Below are positions 45,069 through 53,963 of a stretch of DNA of 64,000 bases, piece after piece. A program made the translations under genes and the position numbers. A model generated the notes under the pieces. The model had not been told where the DNA came from. It saw only the letters and a program-made list of their open reading frames with translations, and ran no database searches. This stretch comes from Eubacteriaceae bacterium. Lineage in GTDB: Bacteria > Bacillota > Clostridia > Lachnospirales > Lachnospiraceae. Within the stretch, counting starts at the first letter, position 1. Each line of letters begins with the position of its first letter. The DNA lies in the NCBI GenBank assembly GCA_902362455.1, contig CABIWJ010000003.1, positions 334,166 through 398,165 of the forward strand. The letters are read 5' to 3'.

Positions 45069-45097
45069 ATTTTATATTATATATATACTGATGTCAA
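45069..45097 (-). promoter_or_regulatory. Promoter of the TetR-family gene
   Basis: TTGACA and TAAAAT separated by 17 nt; the AT-only dyad-like region between them (TATATATATAATATA) could bind the regulator itself. Confidence 0.7.
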
Positions 45098-45129
45098 TAT
45101 TTTGATAAATAAAGACAATTTCTATATTC

Positions 45130-45178
45130 AACAATAGTAAAAGCTGCCATTCTCTAAAGAATAGCAGCTTTTCTTACT
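45130..45178 (-). terminator. Terminator of the perR-rubrerythrin operon
   Basis: AAAAGCTGCTATTCT and AGAATGGCAGCTTTT pair on the minus strand around TTAG, with a TTTT end. Confidence 0.85.
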
Positions 45179-45205
45179 ATATCAGTCTTTTTTGTAAATA
45201 ATTTC

Positions 45206-45748
45206 TTAATAATTCTCTTCGTGTACTTCAAAATAACTCTGTGGATGATTACATACCGGACATACCTCCGGAGCCTTTGTTCCTACCACAATATGTCCAC
45301 AGTTACGACATTCCCATACCTTAACTTCACTCTTTTCAAATACTTGTGCAGTTTCAATATTCTTAAGAAGTGCACGATATCTCTCTTCGTGATGCTTCTC
45401 AATCTCTCCTACTGCTCTGAATTTTGCTGCAAGTTCAGGGAAACCTTCTTCCTCAGCTGTTTTAGCGAAGCCTTCATACATATCTGTCCATTCATAATTT
45501 TCGCCTTCTGCAGCTGCTGCTAAGTTTTCCTTTGTATCACCGATTCCTGCTAATTCCTTGAACCACATCTTTGCATGTTCTTTTTCGTTATCTGCGGTCT
45601 TTAAAAATAACGCTGACATCTGCTCGTAGCCTTCCTTTTTCGCTACAGATGCAAAATAAGTATACTTATTTCTTGCCTGTGACTCTCCTGCAAATGCCTC
45701 ATGTAAATTTTTTTCTGTCTGTGTTCCTGCGTATTTGTTTGCTGCCAT
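45206..45748 (-). CDS. rbr: Rubrerythrin
   Basis: Non-haem diiron peroxidase that reduces H2O2 in anaerobes using electrons from rubredoxin-type partners. 180 aa: a ferritin-like four-helix domain with metal glutamates in [18 protein letters not shown] and [10 protein letters not shown], then a C-terminal rubredoxin domain with CRNCG and CPVCNHP. Start MAANKY at 45746-45748, with GGAGG 8 nt upstream. Third gene of the PerR operon, 23 bp after the flavin reductase/rubredoxin protein, its probable electron donor. Confidence 0.97.
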   Translation of the reverse strand: MAANKYAGTQTEKNLHEAFAGESQARNKYTYFASVAKKEGYEQMSALFLKTADNEKEHAKMWFKELAGIGDTKENLAAAAEGENYEWTDMYEGFAKTAEEEGFPELAAKFRAVGEIEKHHEERYRALLKNIETAQVFEKSEVKVWECRNCGHIVVGTKAPEVCPVCNHPQSYFEVHEENY

Positions 45749-45771
45749 TTCTTCTACCTCCATTTTCTCTA

Positions 45772-46398
45772 CTATTTCTTTACTACTTTTTCAAAATCTG
45801 ATGCCGGATGCTTACATAAAGGACATATAAAATCATCTGGCAATTCTTCACCTACATATTCATATCCGCAGATTCTACAACGCCATATTGTCTGACCATC
45901 CTCCGTTTTCCCAACTTCTTCCGGTTTAGGCTTAATGTTATTCTGATAATAATCATATGTGACAGAAGGTATATCACTTAACACTTCCATATCGGTTATC
46001 TCACCAATAAACATCGTATGTGAGCCTAAATCTTCTGTTTTATTAACTGTTACAGAAATGTATGCATTTGTACCTTCTGTAATATAATAAATACCATTTG
46101 CACCTCTGACACACTTTTCAAATGTTTCAAACTTATTAACATCTCTTCCTGATTGAAAGCCAAAATGTTTGAACAATTCAAACTGTGCCTTCTGACTTAA
46201 GACTGATACTGTAAATTTTCCTGTTCTTTGAATCATATCATGCGTATAATTCGCTTTATTAACGCAGATACTTAACTGATTTGGTTCCGAAGCTGCCTGA
46301 ATCGCTGTGTTAATGATACAGCCATTATCTTTTTCATCTTCTCTGGCAGTCAGTACAAACAGTCCATAACTCAACTTATACATTGCTTTCCTATCCAT
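45772..46398 (-). CDS. Flavin reductase-like/rubredoxin fusion (high-molecular-weight rubredoxin)
   Basis: 208 aa: an N-terminal FMN-binding flavin-reductase-like domain (about 1-155; [31 protein letters not shown]) and a C-terminal rubredoxin domain (about 165-205) with [10 protein letters not shown] and CPLCKHP. Comparable proteins (Hrb) transfer electrons from NAD(P)H-linked donors to oxygen/peroxide-reducing enzymes. Its ATG lies inside the 3' end of perR (8-bp overlap) and rubrerythrin follows, so a peroxide-reduction electron chain is inferred. Confidence 0.93.
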   Translation of the reverse strand: MDRKAMYKLSYGLFVLTAREDEKDNGCIINTAIQAASEPNQLSICVNKANYTHDMIQRTGKFTVSVLSQKAQFELFKHFGFQSGRDVNKFETFEKCVRGANGIYYITEGTNAYISVTVNKTEDLGSHTMFIGEITDMEVLSDIPSVTYDYYQNNIKPKPEEVGKTEDGQTIWRCRICGYEYVGEELPDDFICPLCKHPASDFEKVVKK

Positions 46399-46798
46399 GT
46401 TTTTCCTCCTTTACCTTCTCCATACATTTCGGGCAAATGCCTTTAAATGAAATATCATAATCCAAAAATTCAATTCCATGTGTGTTATGAATTCTTTCTA
46501 GCAAGTCCGGTATTTCATCCATGTCCACATCTGAAACCTCACCGCACTTTACACACCTGACGTGGTAGTGATTTTTCAATGTAAAATCAAACCGATTCGG
46601 TCCATCTGGGACTTCAACCTTTCTTAAAGCACCTTCTTCTACTAATATATCAAGGTTTCTATATACAGTTCCTTTCCCAATTGTAGGATATGCTTCTTTT
46701 ATAAATTCATACACTTCATTTACTGTAACATGTCTTTTCATCTCATATACAGCATTTCTTACCAAATTTTTCTGAATAGTGTTTCTTCTATTTGTCAT
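46391..46798 (-). CDS. perR: Fur-family regulator, PerR-like peroxide sensor
   Basis: 135 aa with a winged-helix DNA-binding domain (TVNEVYEFIKEAYPTIGKGTVYRNL as its span, motif TIGKGTVYRNLD), a metal-sensing HYHVRCVKCGEVSDVD segment and the zinc-site CPKC near the C-terminus (with VKCG giving four cysteines). Gene context with rubrerythrin supports PerR rather than Fur. ATG 46796-46798 with AAGGAGG 4 nt upstream. A dyad over the SD and just after the -10 (46806-46832) suggests autoregulation. Confidence 0.92.
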   Translation of the reverse strand: MTNRRNTIQKNLVRNAVYEMKRHVTVNEVYEFIKEAYPTIGKGTVYRNLDILVEEGALRKVEVPDGPNRFDFTLKNHYHVRCVKCGEVSDVDMDEIPDLLERIHNTHGIEFLDYDISFKGICPKCMEKVKEEKHG

Positions 46799-46805
46799 TT
46801 GTCCT

Positions 46806-46832
46806 CCTTATTAAGATTTATTCTTAATAAGG
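46806..46832. promoter_or_regulatory. Candidate PerR operator
   Basis: CCTTATTAAGA-TTTAT-TCTTAATAAGG, an 11-bp perfect dyad placed right after the -10 and including the SD of perR. AT-rich dyads of this kind match PerR-box style sites. Confidence 0.75.
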
Positions 46833-46861
46833 ATTATATATCAATATTTTCTTTCTATCAA
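46833..46861 (-). promoter_or_regulatory. Promoter of the perR operon
   Basis: TTGATA and TATAAT with 17-nt spacing, followed directly by the dyad at 46806-46832. Confidence 0.85.
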
Positions 46862-47026
46862 GAAAAATAATAATTCATGAATCGTGTCAGAAAGTGCAGG
46901 CTGAGATACAAACATTTTACTAATAATAAAATATTAAATATTAAATATAATAAAAATTTGTAAAAAATACTTGATTTTTGCAGCATTGTATGATAACATT
47001 TCTTTGTTGCGTTAAAAAATGCAAAT

Positions 47027-47099
47027 GGGATATTAGCTCAGGTGGTAGAGCACTTGACTTTTAATCAAGTTGTCCGGGGTTCGAATCCCCGATGTCTCA
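47027..47099 (+). tRNA. tRNA-Lys(TTT)
   Basis: Acceptor GGGATAT/ATGTCTC with two G-U pairs, discriminator A, anticodon loop CTTTTAA on a TTGA/TCAA stem, T arm CCGGG-GTTCGAAT-CCCCG region. The only plus-strand tRNA in the window. No CCA encoded. Confidence 0.96.
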
Positions 47100-47111
47100 T
47101 TATTTATTAAT

Positions 47112-47152
47112 AGGCGATAGACTTTAATTTAAAGTTTATCGCTTATTTTATG
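47112..47152 (+). terminator. Terminator after tRNA-Lys
   Basis: GCGATAGACTTTAA pairs with TTAAAGTTTATCGC, followed by TTATTTTAT. Confidence 0.75.
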
Positions 47153-47174
47153 TCAGAAAGCAAATAGAAACTGT

Positions 47175-47280
47175 GGTGGGTTGCGATAGCAACATTTTCT
47201 GCTCCGCCGCAGTGTGATCCTCGCAGAGCGTTTTTGCTTACTAGGACAATTTCAACGAAATTTCCTAGTAAGCAAAAAAA
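47175..47280 (+). repeat. GC-rich multi-hairpin repeat (family 2), copy 1, left-truncated
   Basis: Contains GGGTTGCGATAGCAACATTT, GCTCCGCCGCAGTGTGATCC, CGCAGAGCG and the paired TTACTAGGACAATTTC/GAAATTTCCTAGTAA. Lacks the first two hairpins of copies 2 and 3. Confidence 0.85.
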
Positions 47281-47312
47281 ATAGAAGTACATTAACAAAT
47301 GCACTTCTACCT
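47275..47312 (-). terminator. Terminator after tRNA-Gln
   Basis: TAGAAGTGCATT and AATGTACTTCTA pair on the minus strand, followed by TTTTTTTT. Confidence 0.85.
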
Positions 47313-47316
47313 TAAG

Positions 47317-47389
47317 CTGGGCTAGTTGGATTCGAACCAACGTAATGCAGGAGTCAAAGTCCTGTGCCTTACCGCTTGGCGATAGCCCA
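47317..47389 (-). tRNA. tRNA-Gln(TTG)
   Basis: Acceptor TGGGCTA/TAGCCCA, discriminator G, anticodon loop CTTTGAC on CAGGA/TCCTG. Confidence 0.96.
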
Positions 47390-47406
47390 ATATTTTCCTA
47401 TAAAAT

Positions 47407-47449
47407 AAAAAAGTTAGCAACCACTACCTTTTACTCGTAGCACTTCCTA
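47407..47449 (-). terminator. Hairpin between tRNA-His and tRNA-Gln
   Basis: GTTAG..CTAAC with an inner CTAC/GTAG stem followed by TTTTTT on the minus strand; could terminate or attenuate before tRNA-Gln. Confidence 0.55.
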
Positions 47450-47456
47450 ACCAAAG

Positions 47457-47531
47457 GGTGGATACAGGGATTCGAACCCTGGGCCTCCAGAGCCACAATC
47501 TGGCGCGCTAACCAACTGCGCTATACCCACC
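47457..47531 (-). tRNA. tRNA-His(GTG)
   Basis: Extra G at -1 opposite C73, acceptor GTGGGTA/TATCCAC, anticodon loop TTGTGGC. Confidence 0.96.
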
Positions 47532-47563
47532 ATAGCTCTTCCAGGATTTATCCCAGAAAAAAA

Positions 47564-47637
<74 letters not shown>

Positions 47638-47676
47638 ATATATCTTATATATTACATTGGAATTTTCCAATGCAAA

Positions 47677-47747
47677 AGCGGGTGATGGGAATCGAACCCA
47701 CGTATCTAGCTTGGAAGGCTAGTGTTCTACCATTGAACTACACCCGC
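47677..47747 (-). tRNA. tRNA-Gly(TCC)
   Basis: Acceptor GCGGGTG/CACCCGC, discriminator T, anticodon loop CTTCCAA on CTAGC/GCTAG. Confidence 0.96.
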
Positions 47748-47754
47748 ATACGAG

Positions 47755-47829
47755 TCGGGGTGACAGGATTCGAACCTGCGACCTCTTGATCCCAAATCAA
47801 GCGCTCTAGCCAAGCTGAGCCACACCCCG
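47755..47829 (-). tRNA. tRNA-Pro(TGG)
   Basis: Acceptor CGGGGTG/CACCCCG, discriminator A, anticodon loop TTTGGGA on CTTGA/TCAAG. First tRNA after the promoter at 47872-47900. Anticodon matches the inferred CCA specifier of the proS T-box. Confidence 0.96.
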
Positions 47830-47871
47830 TTGTTGTATTTGTTTTTCTTGTCTCTCAACAACGCAAGAGTA

Positions 47872-47900
47872 ATTATACTAGCCATGTGCTATTTTGTCAA
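47872..47900 (-). promoter_or_regulatory. Consensus promoter of the Pro-Gly-Arg-His-Gln tRNA operon
   Basis: Perfect TTGACA and TATAAT with 17-nt spacing on the minus strand; an AT-rich A-tract region lies upstream (47900-47940), like an UP element. Confidence 0.92.
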
Positions 47901-47936
47901 CACCTTTTTTTCAATTTTTTTTATTAATTTTTTTTA

Positions 47937-48131
47937 TCAATTTATGAAAGCATTTTTTCCTATTTTAATTTCTTTATACTTCTCTGTTGCCGCATGTTGT
48001 ACCCTGCTATCTACAACCGACTTTTCCTCTCCTGTTACTTTCATTGCAGAATTCTTAACATAACCTAATCCTATGCTGGCAATAATAGTACACATAAGTA
48101 TTATAGCTATCTTCTTCCAATTCCTTTTCAT
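47937..48131 (-). CDS. Small predicted secreted or membrane-anchored protein
   Basis: 64 aa, not recognised. A basic start MKRNWKK and a hydrophobic stretch IAIILMCTIIASIGLGYV (about 8-25) look like a signal peptide or single TM; the rest is charged. GGAG lies 10 nt before the ATG. Sits between the tRNA operon promoter and the metallophosphoesterase gene; coding status is moderately supported only. Confidence 0.45.
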   Translation of the reverse strand: MKRNWKKIAIILMCTIIASIGLGYVKNSAMKVTGEEKSVVDSRVQHAATEKYKEIKIGKNAFIN

Positions 48132-48212
48132 AACACATATACTCCATTAATTTTTTTACTGCACATCTATAGATTTTTAAACGAATATTTTTCATCATTT
48201 TCTATTACATAT

Positions 48213-48692
48213 CTACAGATATTTTATTTCAAATGACACCTCTCCATTATCATCGACCAGCATTATTATATAGCTAGGTCTCTTTCCTTCCTGTCTTGGA
48301 TAAGAAAGGCTTCCTGGATTAACAATCGTCACCTCATCAAGCACCTCCACTACCGGTCTGTGTGTATGTCCAAACATCACAATATCAATTCCCTGGGCTA
48401 TTGCCTCCGACTCTATAGTTTCATAGCCTAATGATACATAATAATTATGTCCATGTGTCAACAGTACCTTATAATTTCCTATCTCCATTATAATTTCCCT
48501 GTCTAACATACTGAAATAATCATTATTTCCTGCTACCATATAACATGGACATCCTGCTATTGCCCTGATATAATCCTCCGATCCCTCAACATCACCTAAA
48601 TGTATCAATTCGTCGATATTCTTTTCTTTTTCCAGTACAATTTCAAGATTTTCATCATGTCTGTGTGTATCGCTGACAATCAATATCTTCAT
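48213..48692 (-). CDS. YfcE/MJ0936-family metallophosphoesterase
   Basis: 159-aa calcineurin-like phosphodiesterase. Metal motifs are MKILIVSDTHRHD, HLGDVEG, VAGNNDYF, LLTHGHNYY and FGHTHRP, giving the complete dinuclear site. Physiological substrate of this family is uncertain. 15 bp downstream of the rdgB gene, an arrangement seen repeatedly in clostridia. Confidence 0.94.
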   Translation of the reverse strand: MKILIVSDTHRHDENLEIVLEKEKNIDELIHLGDVEGSEDYIRAIAGCPCYMVAGNNDYFSMLDREIIMEIGNYKVLLTHGHNYYVSLGYETIESEAIAQGIDIVMFGHTHRPVVEVLDEVTIVNPGSLSYPRQEGKRPSYIIMLVDDNGEVSFEIKYL

Positions 48693-48707
48693 GTTTACCT
48701 CCGTAAT

Positions 48708-49307
48708 CTAATTAAGTTCTGCTTTTAATATCTCTCTCATCTTATTAAGTGCTTTTCCTCTATGGCTTATACTGTTCTTGAATTCAGGCTCCATTTCTCC
48801 TGTTGTCATACCATATTCAGGTACATACAGAATAGGATCATATCCAAAACCATTCTTTCCTTTTTCTTCATATCCTATCTCGCCTTCAATAGTTCCTATT
48901 GTAGTAAATGTTCTTCCATCCGGGAAACATGCTGCTATCGCACATACGAATCTGGCACTTCTCTCACTTCCCTTTGCATCTGCAAGTCTGTCTATCAATG
49001 ACTTATTCTTTATCTCATATGGTGTATCTTCTCCCATATATCTTGCTGAATATACTCCCGGTTCTTTATTAATATAATCAATCTCTAAGCCTGAATCGTC
49101 AGCAAGTGTAAGACAACCTGTCATCTTCATAATCGTTTTAGCCTTTATAATCGCATTCTCTTCAAATGTCTTACCGTCTTCTACGATATCTGCTTTAATT
49201 CCTGCCTCTTTTAATGACACAATTGGAATACTGCAATCCGACATAATCATTCTTATTTCGTCCATTTTCCCCTGATTTGTTGTTGCAAATATAATCTTGT
49301 CTATCAT
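48708..49307 (-). CDS. rdgB: XTP/dITP diphosphatase (RdgB/HAM1 family)
   Basis: Removes deaminated purine nucleotides (dITP, XTP) from the pool. 199 aa with IIFATTNQGKMDEIR (substrate-binding), LADDSGLEID (catalytic Asp), PGVYSARYMG, FGYDPILY and SHRGKAL motifs. Coupled with a metallophosphoesterase gene downstream. Confidence 0.96.
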   Translation of the reverse strand: MIDKIIFATTNQGKMDEIRMIMSDCSIPIVSLKEAGIKADIVEDGKTFEENAIIKAKTIMKMTGCLTLADDSGLEIDYINKEPGVYSARYMGEDTPYEIKNKSLIDRLADAKGSERSARFVCAIAACFPDGRTFTTIGTIEGEIGYEEKGKNGFGYDPILYVPEYGMTTGEMEPEFKNSISHRGKALNKMREILKAELN

Positions 49308-49413
49308 AAATCTGTCCTCTTTCTTCTTTTATTTTCTTAGTTTCTTAATTTTGCTTTTGCTTATTTTTCTAACTATTTTTTAGTATTTATTATTACCTTA
49401 ACGTTATTAGTAT

Positions 49414-50472
49414 CTAATATTTTCCTAGTTCTGTCAATGACCGAATTATTCCATTATAAATACCATTTGCCAGCTTAATCTGTCCCGCATTACCTGTCAG
49501 TAAACTGAAATCTTCCTCATTCGACATAAATCCCATTTCTATAAGAGCAACCGGTACTTTTGAATTTCTCACAATATGGATATCATGACCATCGACAACA
49601 CCTCTGTCATTCGTGTTACAGGTTTTTATGACCTCCTGACACATAATATTACTAAGCCATTCTGAGCCAAATTCACTGGAATCTTTTACATTATATAACA
49701 CACTCGTTCCTGATATATCACTATGTTCATACCAATTTGAATGTATACTTATGAACAAATCAGGCATCAGCTCATTTACAAAGTCTATTCTTTCCTCCAC
49801 TGATGGATAGGTGTCATCTTCTCTTGTATAATACACAAGAATTTTATCATCATTATCCAGTATCTCTTTTAATCTTTCACATACTGTCAGATTTATATTT
49901 TTCTCGTAAGTTCCTCTTTCTATTGCTCCGACATCATCTCCGCCATGACCTGCATCAACCACTATAACAGGCATATCTACATTTATGGGATTAAAAAAAT
50001 CAAGTCTGATCTTGCCATCACTAAACTCCACATTACAATCTCTGATTGAATTAAGACTTATTTCTACTTTAACCATTACATCAGAAATATTTATATCTAT
50101 ATTTTTAACTGCTGCATAAGTATTTACTATATTATCTTGTTCATATCCTGATATGCCCTTTGGAAATGCAATTACTATCTTCTTATGAAATATATCCTTT
50201 TGAATACTGCAATTTTCCTTTTGTACACCACCAGGCAGATTACATTCGACACTACCCTCAATCTCTGCATTTACTGTCTTAATGTCATTTGTAAACACAT
50301 TATTTCCATCTTGTATTATATTAAGATTATCTTGATTCTTACTTTTTTTACTTTCAAATATATTGTCAAAATTAAACTTCACACCTGTATAAATGCACAT
50401 AATTACAACTAAAAATATTGTATTTATTAAAATTCCGATTTTTAACAATATACTTTCATTGTACTTGTCCAA
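49414..50472 (-). CDS. N-acetylmuramoyl-L-alanine amidase (Amidase_3), membrane-anchored
   Basis: Cleaves the amide between MurNAc and L-Ala in peptidoglycan. 352 aa: N-terminal TM (about 9-28), a beta-rich AMIN-like region (about 60-165), and the amidase domain (about 170-348) with zinc ligands in VVDAGHGGDD, GTYEKN and ISIHSNWYEH and the catalytic glutamate in VALIEMGFMSN. The start codon is TTG at 50470-50472, with GGAGG 5 nt upstream. Acts outside the membrane. Confidence 0.93.
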   Translation of the reverse strand: MDKYNESILLKIGILINTIFLVVIMCIYTGVKFNFDNIFESKKSKNQDNLNIIQDGNNVFTNDIKTVNAEIEGSVECNLPGGVQKENCSIQKDIFHKKIVIAFPKGISGYEQDNIVNTYAAVKNIDINISDVMVKVEISLNSIRDCNVEFSDGKIRLDFFNPINVDMPVIVVDAGHGGDDVGAIERGTYEKNINLTVCERLKEILDNDDKILVYYTREDDTYPSVEERIDFVNELMPDLFISIHSNWYEHSDISGTSVLYNVKDSSEFGSEWLSNIMCQEVIKTCNTNDRGVVDGHDIHIVRNSKVPVALIEMGFMSNEEDFSLLTGNAGQIKLANGIYNGIIRSLTELGKY

Positions 50473-50586
50473 TTCTTCCTCCGTAAAATACCATGTTTCA
50501 ACTTTATTTTAATCATATATGTTTAACAATTTTACTTATACATTTTCCAGACTAATAGGTCTATTCCCATTTTAACCTATTTTATT

Positions 50587-52308
50587 CTATTGATTAGCTG
50601 TAAGCTTATCTGTATACACTTTAAGGCATACGTTACAACCATTCTTCTCTTCAGTATTTTCCCATGTAATACCTTTAAGACTTACATAGCCTTCGCCATC
50701 ATCTAAGATAACAGAAGACGTCTGTTCGTTATAAGCATATTCAACTGCCACTGGTCTTCCAGAATTAGGTGTTTTTATCCTTATGATTACTGCATATTTC
50801 TGCCCTTCCTTCACTGTAACACTATTATCTAAATCAACAGTATAGAAGCCACTGTTTTTGACTTTACCTGTCATTACTGGTTCAGAACGTTTACTAAGTG
50901 ATGAAATGTCTTGAAAATTCTCACAAATATATACACTATATTCTGTATCTATACCTGTCGCATAGAATCCAACTGCCATAATCTTCTCATCTTCCTTGGC
51001 TGTATATGCATTTGCAAAATATGCTGATTCCTCACCATATCCTAATTGTCCGACATATCCGCATAAATCTGTCTGATAAATTCTATCGTAATTTTCGTTA
51101 TCGTCAACTCTTGTATATACAACGTTATGAACCCCTATATTAGTATCATAATATGAAATATAGAAGTCTCCATTATTACCAAAATCTGAACCCCAGCTGT
51201 TTCTACAGATAAATGCGCCATCACCCTCTATATCTGCATTGAAATTTTCCATAGGATAATTATCGTCCCATCCTATTATCACAATATCATGGTTTGGTTT
51301 CTGATTACCGATATAACAATATGAATTTGTCTGTGCATTGTAATATTTAGTATTACCTGTGTGACTGTTTAATGATGAGGCATAGAACGAACTCTGGACC
51401 CCACCATATTTGAATATCATTTTCTTAATTGTTTCAAAATCCTTAGATTCGATTATCTGTATCTCCTGAACATGTTTAACAGCTTCTAAGCCATCCGTTG
51501 TCACTCCATCTCCGTACGGATCATCTTTTTCTAATACCGGTCCCTGCCATGCAAGCAGATAAGCCATGGACATGGCATAATCTCCACCTGACTCCTGACC
51601 TAGATTAAATGAATTGGCTAATGACATATGATCAACCGAAAAACTATATGGTTCCTCAGGCATTAACGACGATTCTAACGCCGTAAGCGATGCAAATGCC
51701 CAACATGTACCAAGACTTCCCTGATTGCTGACAGTTGGTACACGTCCCTCGTCTTCGTAATTATATTTATATGGTATACTTCTGGCTTCAAGATTATCAC
51801 TAATAATACTTGCCTGATTTAATTTCATGTCAAAATTATATTGATATCCAAATGTCTGACATATAACATCAACCGGCACATAAGTTGTTCCATTTAATTC
51901 TTCTACGTTCGTTATTGCTTCCCTTATCTCGCCATTAATTTCACACTTTCTTGCCTGTGTATATAATTTTATTTTATTACTTCCCTTTTCTATCAGAATA
52001 AAATCATCATTATACTCTCTTACTGAACAGTCAAATGTATCTCTTATCTGTCTGATTGGAATCATTAACGTTAATGTATCAGACATAAAGATACCATTAG
52101 TAGTTGATTTCAACTGCTTAGAATCGATATTTGCTACAATTGTAGCTTGATTTATAACTGACGAAATTGTTCCATTCCACTCACTTGTATATACCTGTGC
52201 CTTTTTATTCTTCTGTATGTGCCCTTTAGGTACTACTGCGTGATATGTAACAATAAAACCAATTATTAACAATATTAAAGATGTATATATAAGAACATTC
52301 TTTTTCAA
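50587..52308 (-). CDS. Surface papain-like (C1) cysteine protease with copper-amine-oxidase-N-like and lectin-like domains
   Basis: 573 aa starting at TTG (GGAG 6 nt upstream). N-terminal TM/signal anchor (about 5-24); a Cu-amine-oxidase N-terminal-like domain (about 55-170; TLTLMIPIRQI, TYVPVDVICQTFG); a C1A peptidase domain (about 185-400) with QGSLGTCWAFAS (C202), HDIVIIGWDD (His) and CRNSWGSDFG (Asn); and a C-terminal lectin-like beta domain (about 425-565; FYATGIDTEYSVYI). Such proteins are surface proteases in gut clostridia. Substrate unknown. Upstream of the amidase gene, suggesting cell-wall-related work. Confidence 0.9.
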   Translation of the reverse strand: MKKNVLIYTSLILLIIGFIVTYHAVVPKGHIQKNKKAQVYTSEWNGTISSVINQATIVANIDSKQLKSTTNGIFMSDTLTLMIPIRQIRDTFDCSVREYNDDFILIEKGSNKIKLYTQARKCEINGEIREAITNVEELNGTTYVPVDVICQTFGYQYNFDMKLNQASIISDNLEARSIPYKYNYEDEGRVPTVSNQGSLGTCWAFASLTALESSLMPEEPYSFSVDHMSLANSFNLGQESGGDYAMSMAYLLAWQGPVLEKDDPYGDGVTTDGLEAVKHVQEIQIIESKDFETIKKMIFKYGGVQSSFYASSLNSHTGNTKYYNAQTNSYCYIGNQKPNHDIVIIGWDDNYPMENFNADIEGDGAFICRNSWGSDFGNNGDFYISYYDTNIGVHNVVYTRVDDNENYDRIYQTDLCGYVGQLGYGEESAYFANAYTAKEDEKIMAVGFYATGIDTEYSVYICENFQDISSLSKRSEPVMTGKVKNSGFYTVDLDNSVTVKEGQKYAVIIRIKTPNSGRPVAVEYAYNEQTSSVILDDGEGYVSLKGITWENTEEKNGCNVCLKVYTDKLTANQ

Positions 52309-52328
52309 TTTTTACTCCATTCTTAATC

Positions 52329-53483
52329 TTAAACAGGCTTATTTCTCCTTGGTGGCTTTGGCCCCATAAACTGGTAGAAATAGGTTTTCATCATTCCATT
52401 GTAAATCTTTCTATTTTTATCTGCTTTAATTCCCATATCTGCTTCTGCATTCTCATATGAAGTAATTATATATGCTGACCAGCTATCAAGATTCCTGTAT
52501 CTTTCGCCTAACTGTCTATATAATTCCGGCAGATTCTTCTTCTCTTCAATTCTTTCTCCATATGGGGGATTAGTTATAATAAAACCATATTTCTTCGCAT
52601 GGCTTATTTCACTAAGCGGTCTCCTCTGGAAATGTATTAAGTGGTCAACACCTGCTTCCATTGCATTCTTTTTTGCAGCTTTTACAATATCTCCATCAAT
52701 ATCACTGCCCTGAATATCCACCTTAATATCATCATTTACCAAATCATTAGCCTCATTTATGGCCTCATACCAATTCTTCTTAGGTATAATATTTGTCCAG
52801 CTTTCAGCCATAAATTCTCTGTTCATTCCGGGTGCAATATTAGCTGCCATCATAGCCGCTTCAATTGGAAATGTTCCACTTCCACAAAATGGGTCTAACA
52901 GAATTCTGTCCTTATTCCATGGTGTCAGCATAATAAGTGCTGCTGCTAATGTCTCTGTAATAGGTGCCTTAGATGTAAGCTTTCTATATCCGCGCTTATG
53001 CAAAGATTCCCCTGAAGTATCCAATGCAATCGTTACTTCATCTTTATTAAGAAAAACCCTGATAGGATATTCGTTTCCACTTTCATTGAACCATTCTACA
53101 CTATATTTAGCCTTTAATCTGTCAACTATCGCTTTCTTTACAAGTCTCTGTATATCAGATGTGCTGAATAATTTACTCTTTATTGAACTTGCTTTGGTTA
53201 CCCAGAATTTACCGTCCTCCGGTATAAATCTTTCCCATTCTAAAGCCTTGGTCTTTTCAAATAATTCATCAAATGTATATGCTTTGAATTTGCCAACCTT
53301 TATCATTATTCTTTCAGTTGTCCTTAAGAAAACATTTGCACGACATATAGCTTCTTCATCACCTTCAAATGTTACTCTTCCATCCTCAACCTGCTGAATC
53401 TCGTAACCTAAATCTATTATCTCTTTCTTCAATACAGCCTCTAAGCCAAAATGACATGGTGCTATTAATTCATATCTGGTCAT
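52329..53483 (-). CDS. THUMP-domain RNA methyltransferase (RlmL/YpsC-like, N2-guanine)
   Basis: 384 aa. N-terminal THUMP RNA-binding domain (about 1-155; TRYELIAPCHFGLEAVLKKE as its start) and a class I SAM methyltransferase domain with LDPFCGSGTFPIEAA (SAM loop), GSDIDGDIV and catalytic ITNPPYGER (NPPY). Matches the Gram-positive YpsC family that modifies 23S rRNA guanines in the manner of RlmL's N-terminal half. The exact target base is inferred. Followed 20 bp later by the C1 protease gene. Confidence 0.93.
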   Translation of the reverse strand: MTRYELIAPCHFGLEAVLKKEIIDLGYEIQQVEDGRVTFEGDEEAICRANVFLRTTERIMIKVGKFKAYTFDELFEKTKALEWERFIPEDGKFWVTKASSIKSKLFSTSDIQRLVKKAIVDRLKAKYSVEWFNESGNEYPIRVFLNKDEVTIALDTSGESLHKRGYRKLTSKAPITETLAAALIMLTPWNKDRILLDPFCGSGTFPIEAAMMAANIAPGMNREFMAESWTNIIPKKNWYEAINEANDLVNDDIKVDIQGSDIDGDIVKAAKKNAMEAGVDHLIHFQRRPLSEISHAKKYGFIITNPPYGERIEEKKNLPELYRQLGERYRNLDSWSAYIITSYENAEADMGIKADKNRKIYNGMMKTYFYQFMGPKPPRRNKPV

Positions 53484-53631
53484 ATAATCCTCATTTCCGG
53501 GTATCCTGATGTTTTATTATTCGAATATTTCCATTAAAAATATACCTATATCTTATATATTTAAGTGTATTATGTCAATGGATTAACTATTAATAATTCT
53601 TTAATTTTATATTTGTCCTTCCTATAGTTTA

Positions 53632-53958
53632 TCAGCTATATTTCTCATATTCCGTCATTCCTCCTATAAGGCTCTTTACACTATATCCTTTATCTCTCAG
53701 ACGATATGCTGCATATATGCTGCTGCCACCTCTCACACAATATACAATAACTGTTTTTCTTCCTGTTAAAACCCTGGAATAATCATTAATTTTCATAAAT
53801 TCATCAAATGGTATATTTTTAGCTTCCCTGATATGTCGTCTCTTATATTCTTCTCTTTCCCTTAAATCTATTACTTCATAGTCATTTATTTTACCATTAT
53901 TTACAATTTGTTTTAACTCATTTACACTTATCCATTCAACACCATTGTTATCTCTCAT
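53632..53958 (-). CDS. Single-domain rhodanese-like protein
   Basis: 108 aa with a complete rhodanese fold pattern: YEVIDLREREEYKRRHI, AKNIPFDEF and the active loop VYCVRGGSS with the sulfur-accepting cysteine. Start ATG 53956-53958; the SD ATGAGG is the last part of hairpin repeat copy B, and the in-frame ATG at 53970 is this SD. Sulfur acceptor unknown. Confidence 0.9.
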   Translation of the reverse strand: MRDNNGVEWISVNELKQIVNNGKINDYEVIDLREREEYKRRHIREAKNIPFDEFMKINDYSRVLTGRKTVIVYCVRGGSSIYAAYRLRDKGYSVKSLIGGMTEYEKYS

Positions 53959-53963
53959 AATAT

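Noticed and set aside
47143..47340. 65-codon frame through the family 2 repeat and tRNA-Gln
   Set aside because: It reads into a tRNA gene and through structured repeat DNA; not coding in a consistent way in copies 2 and 3.
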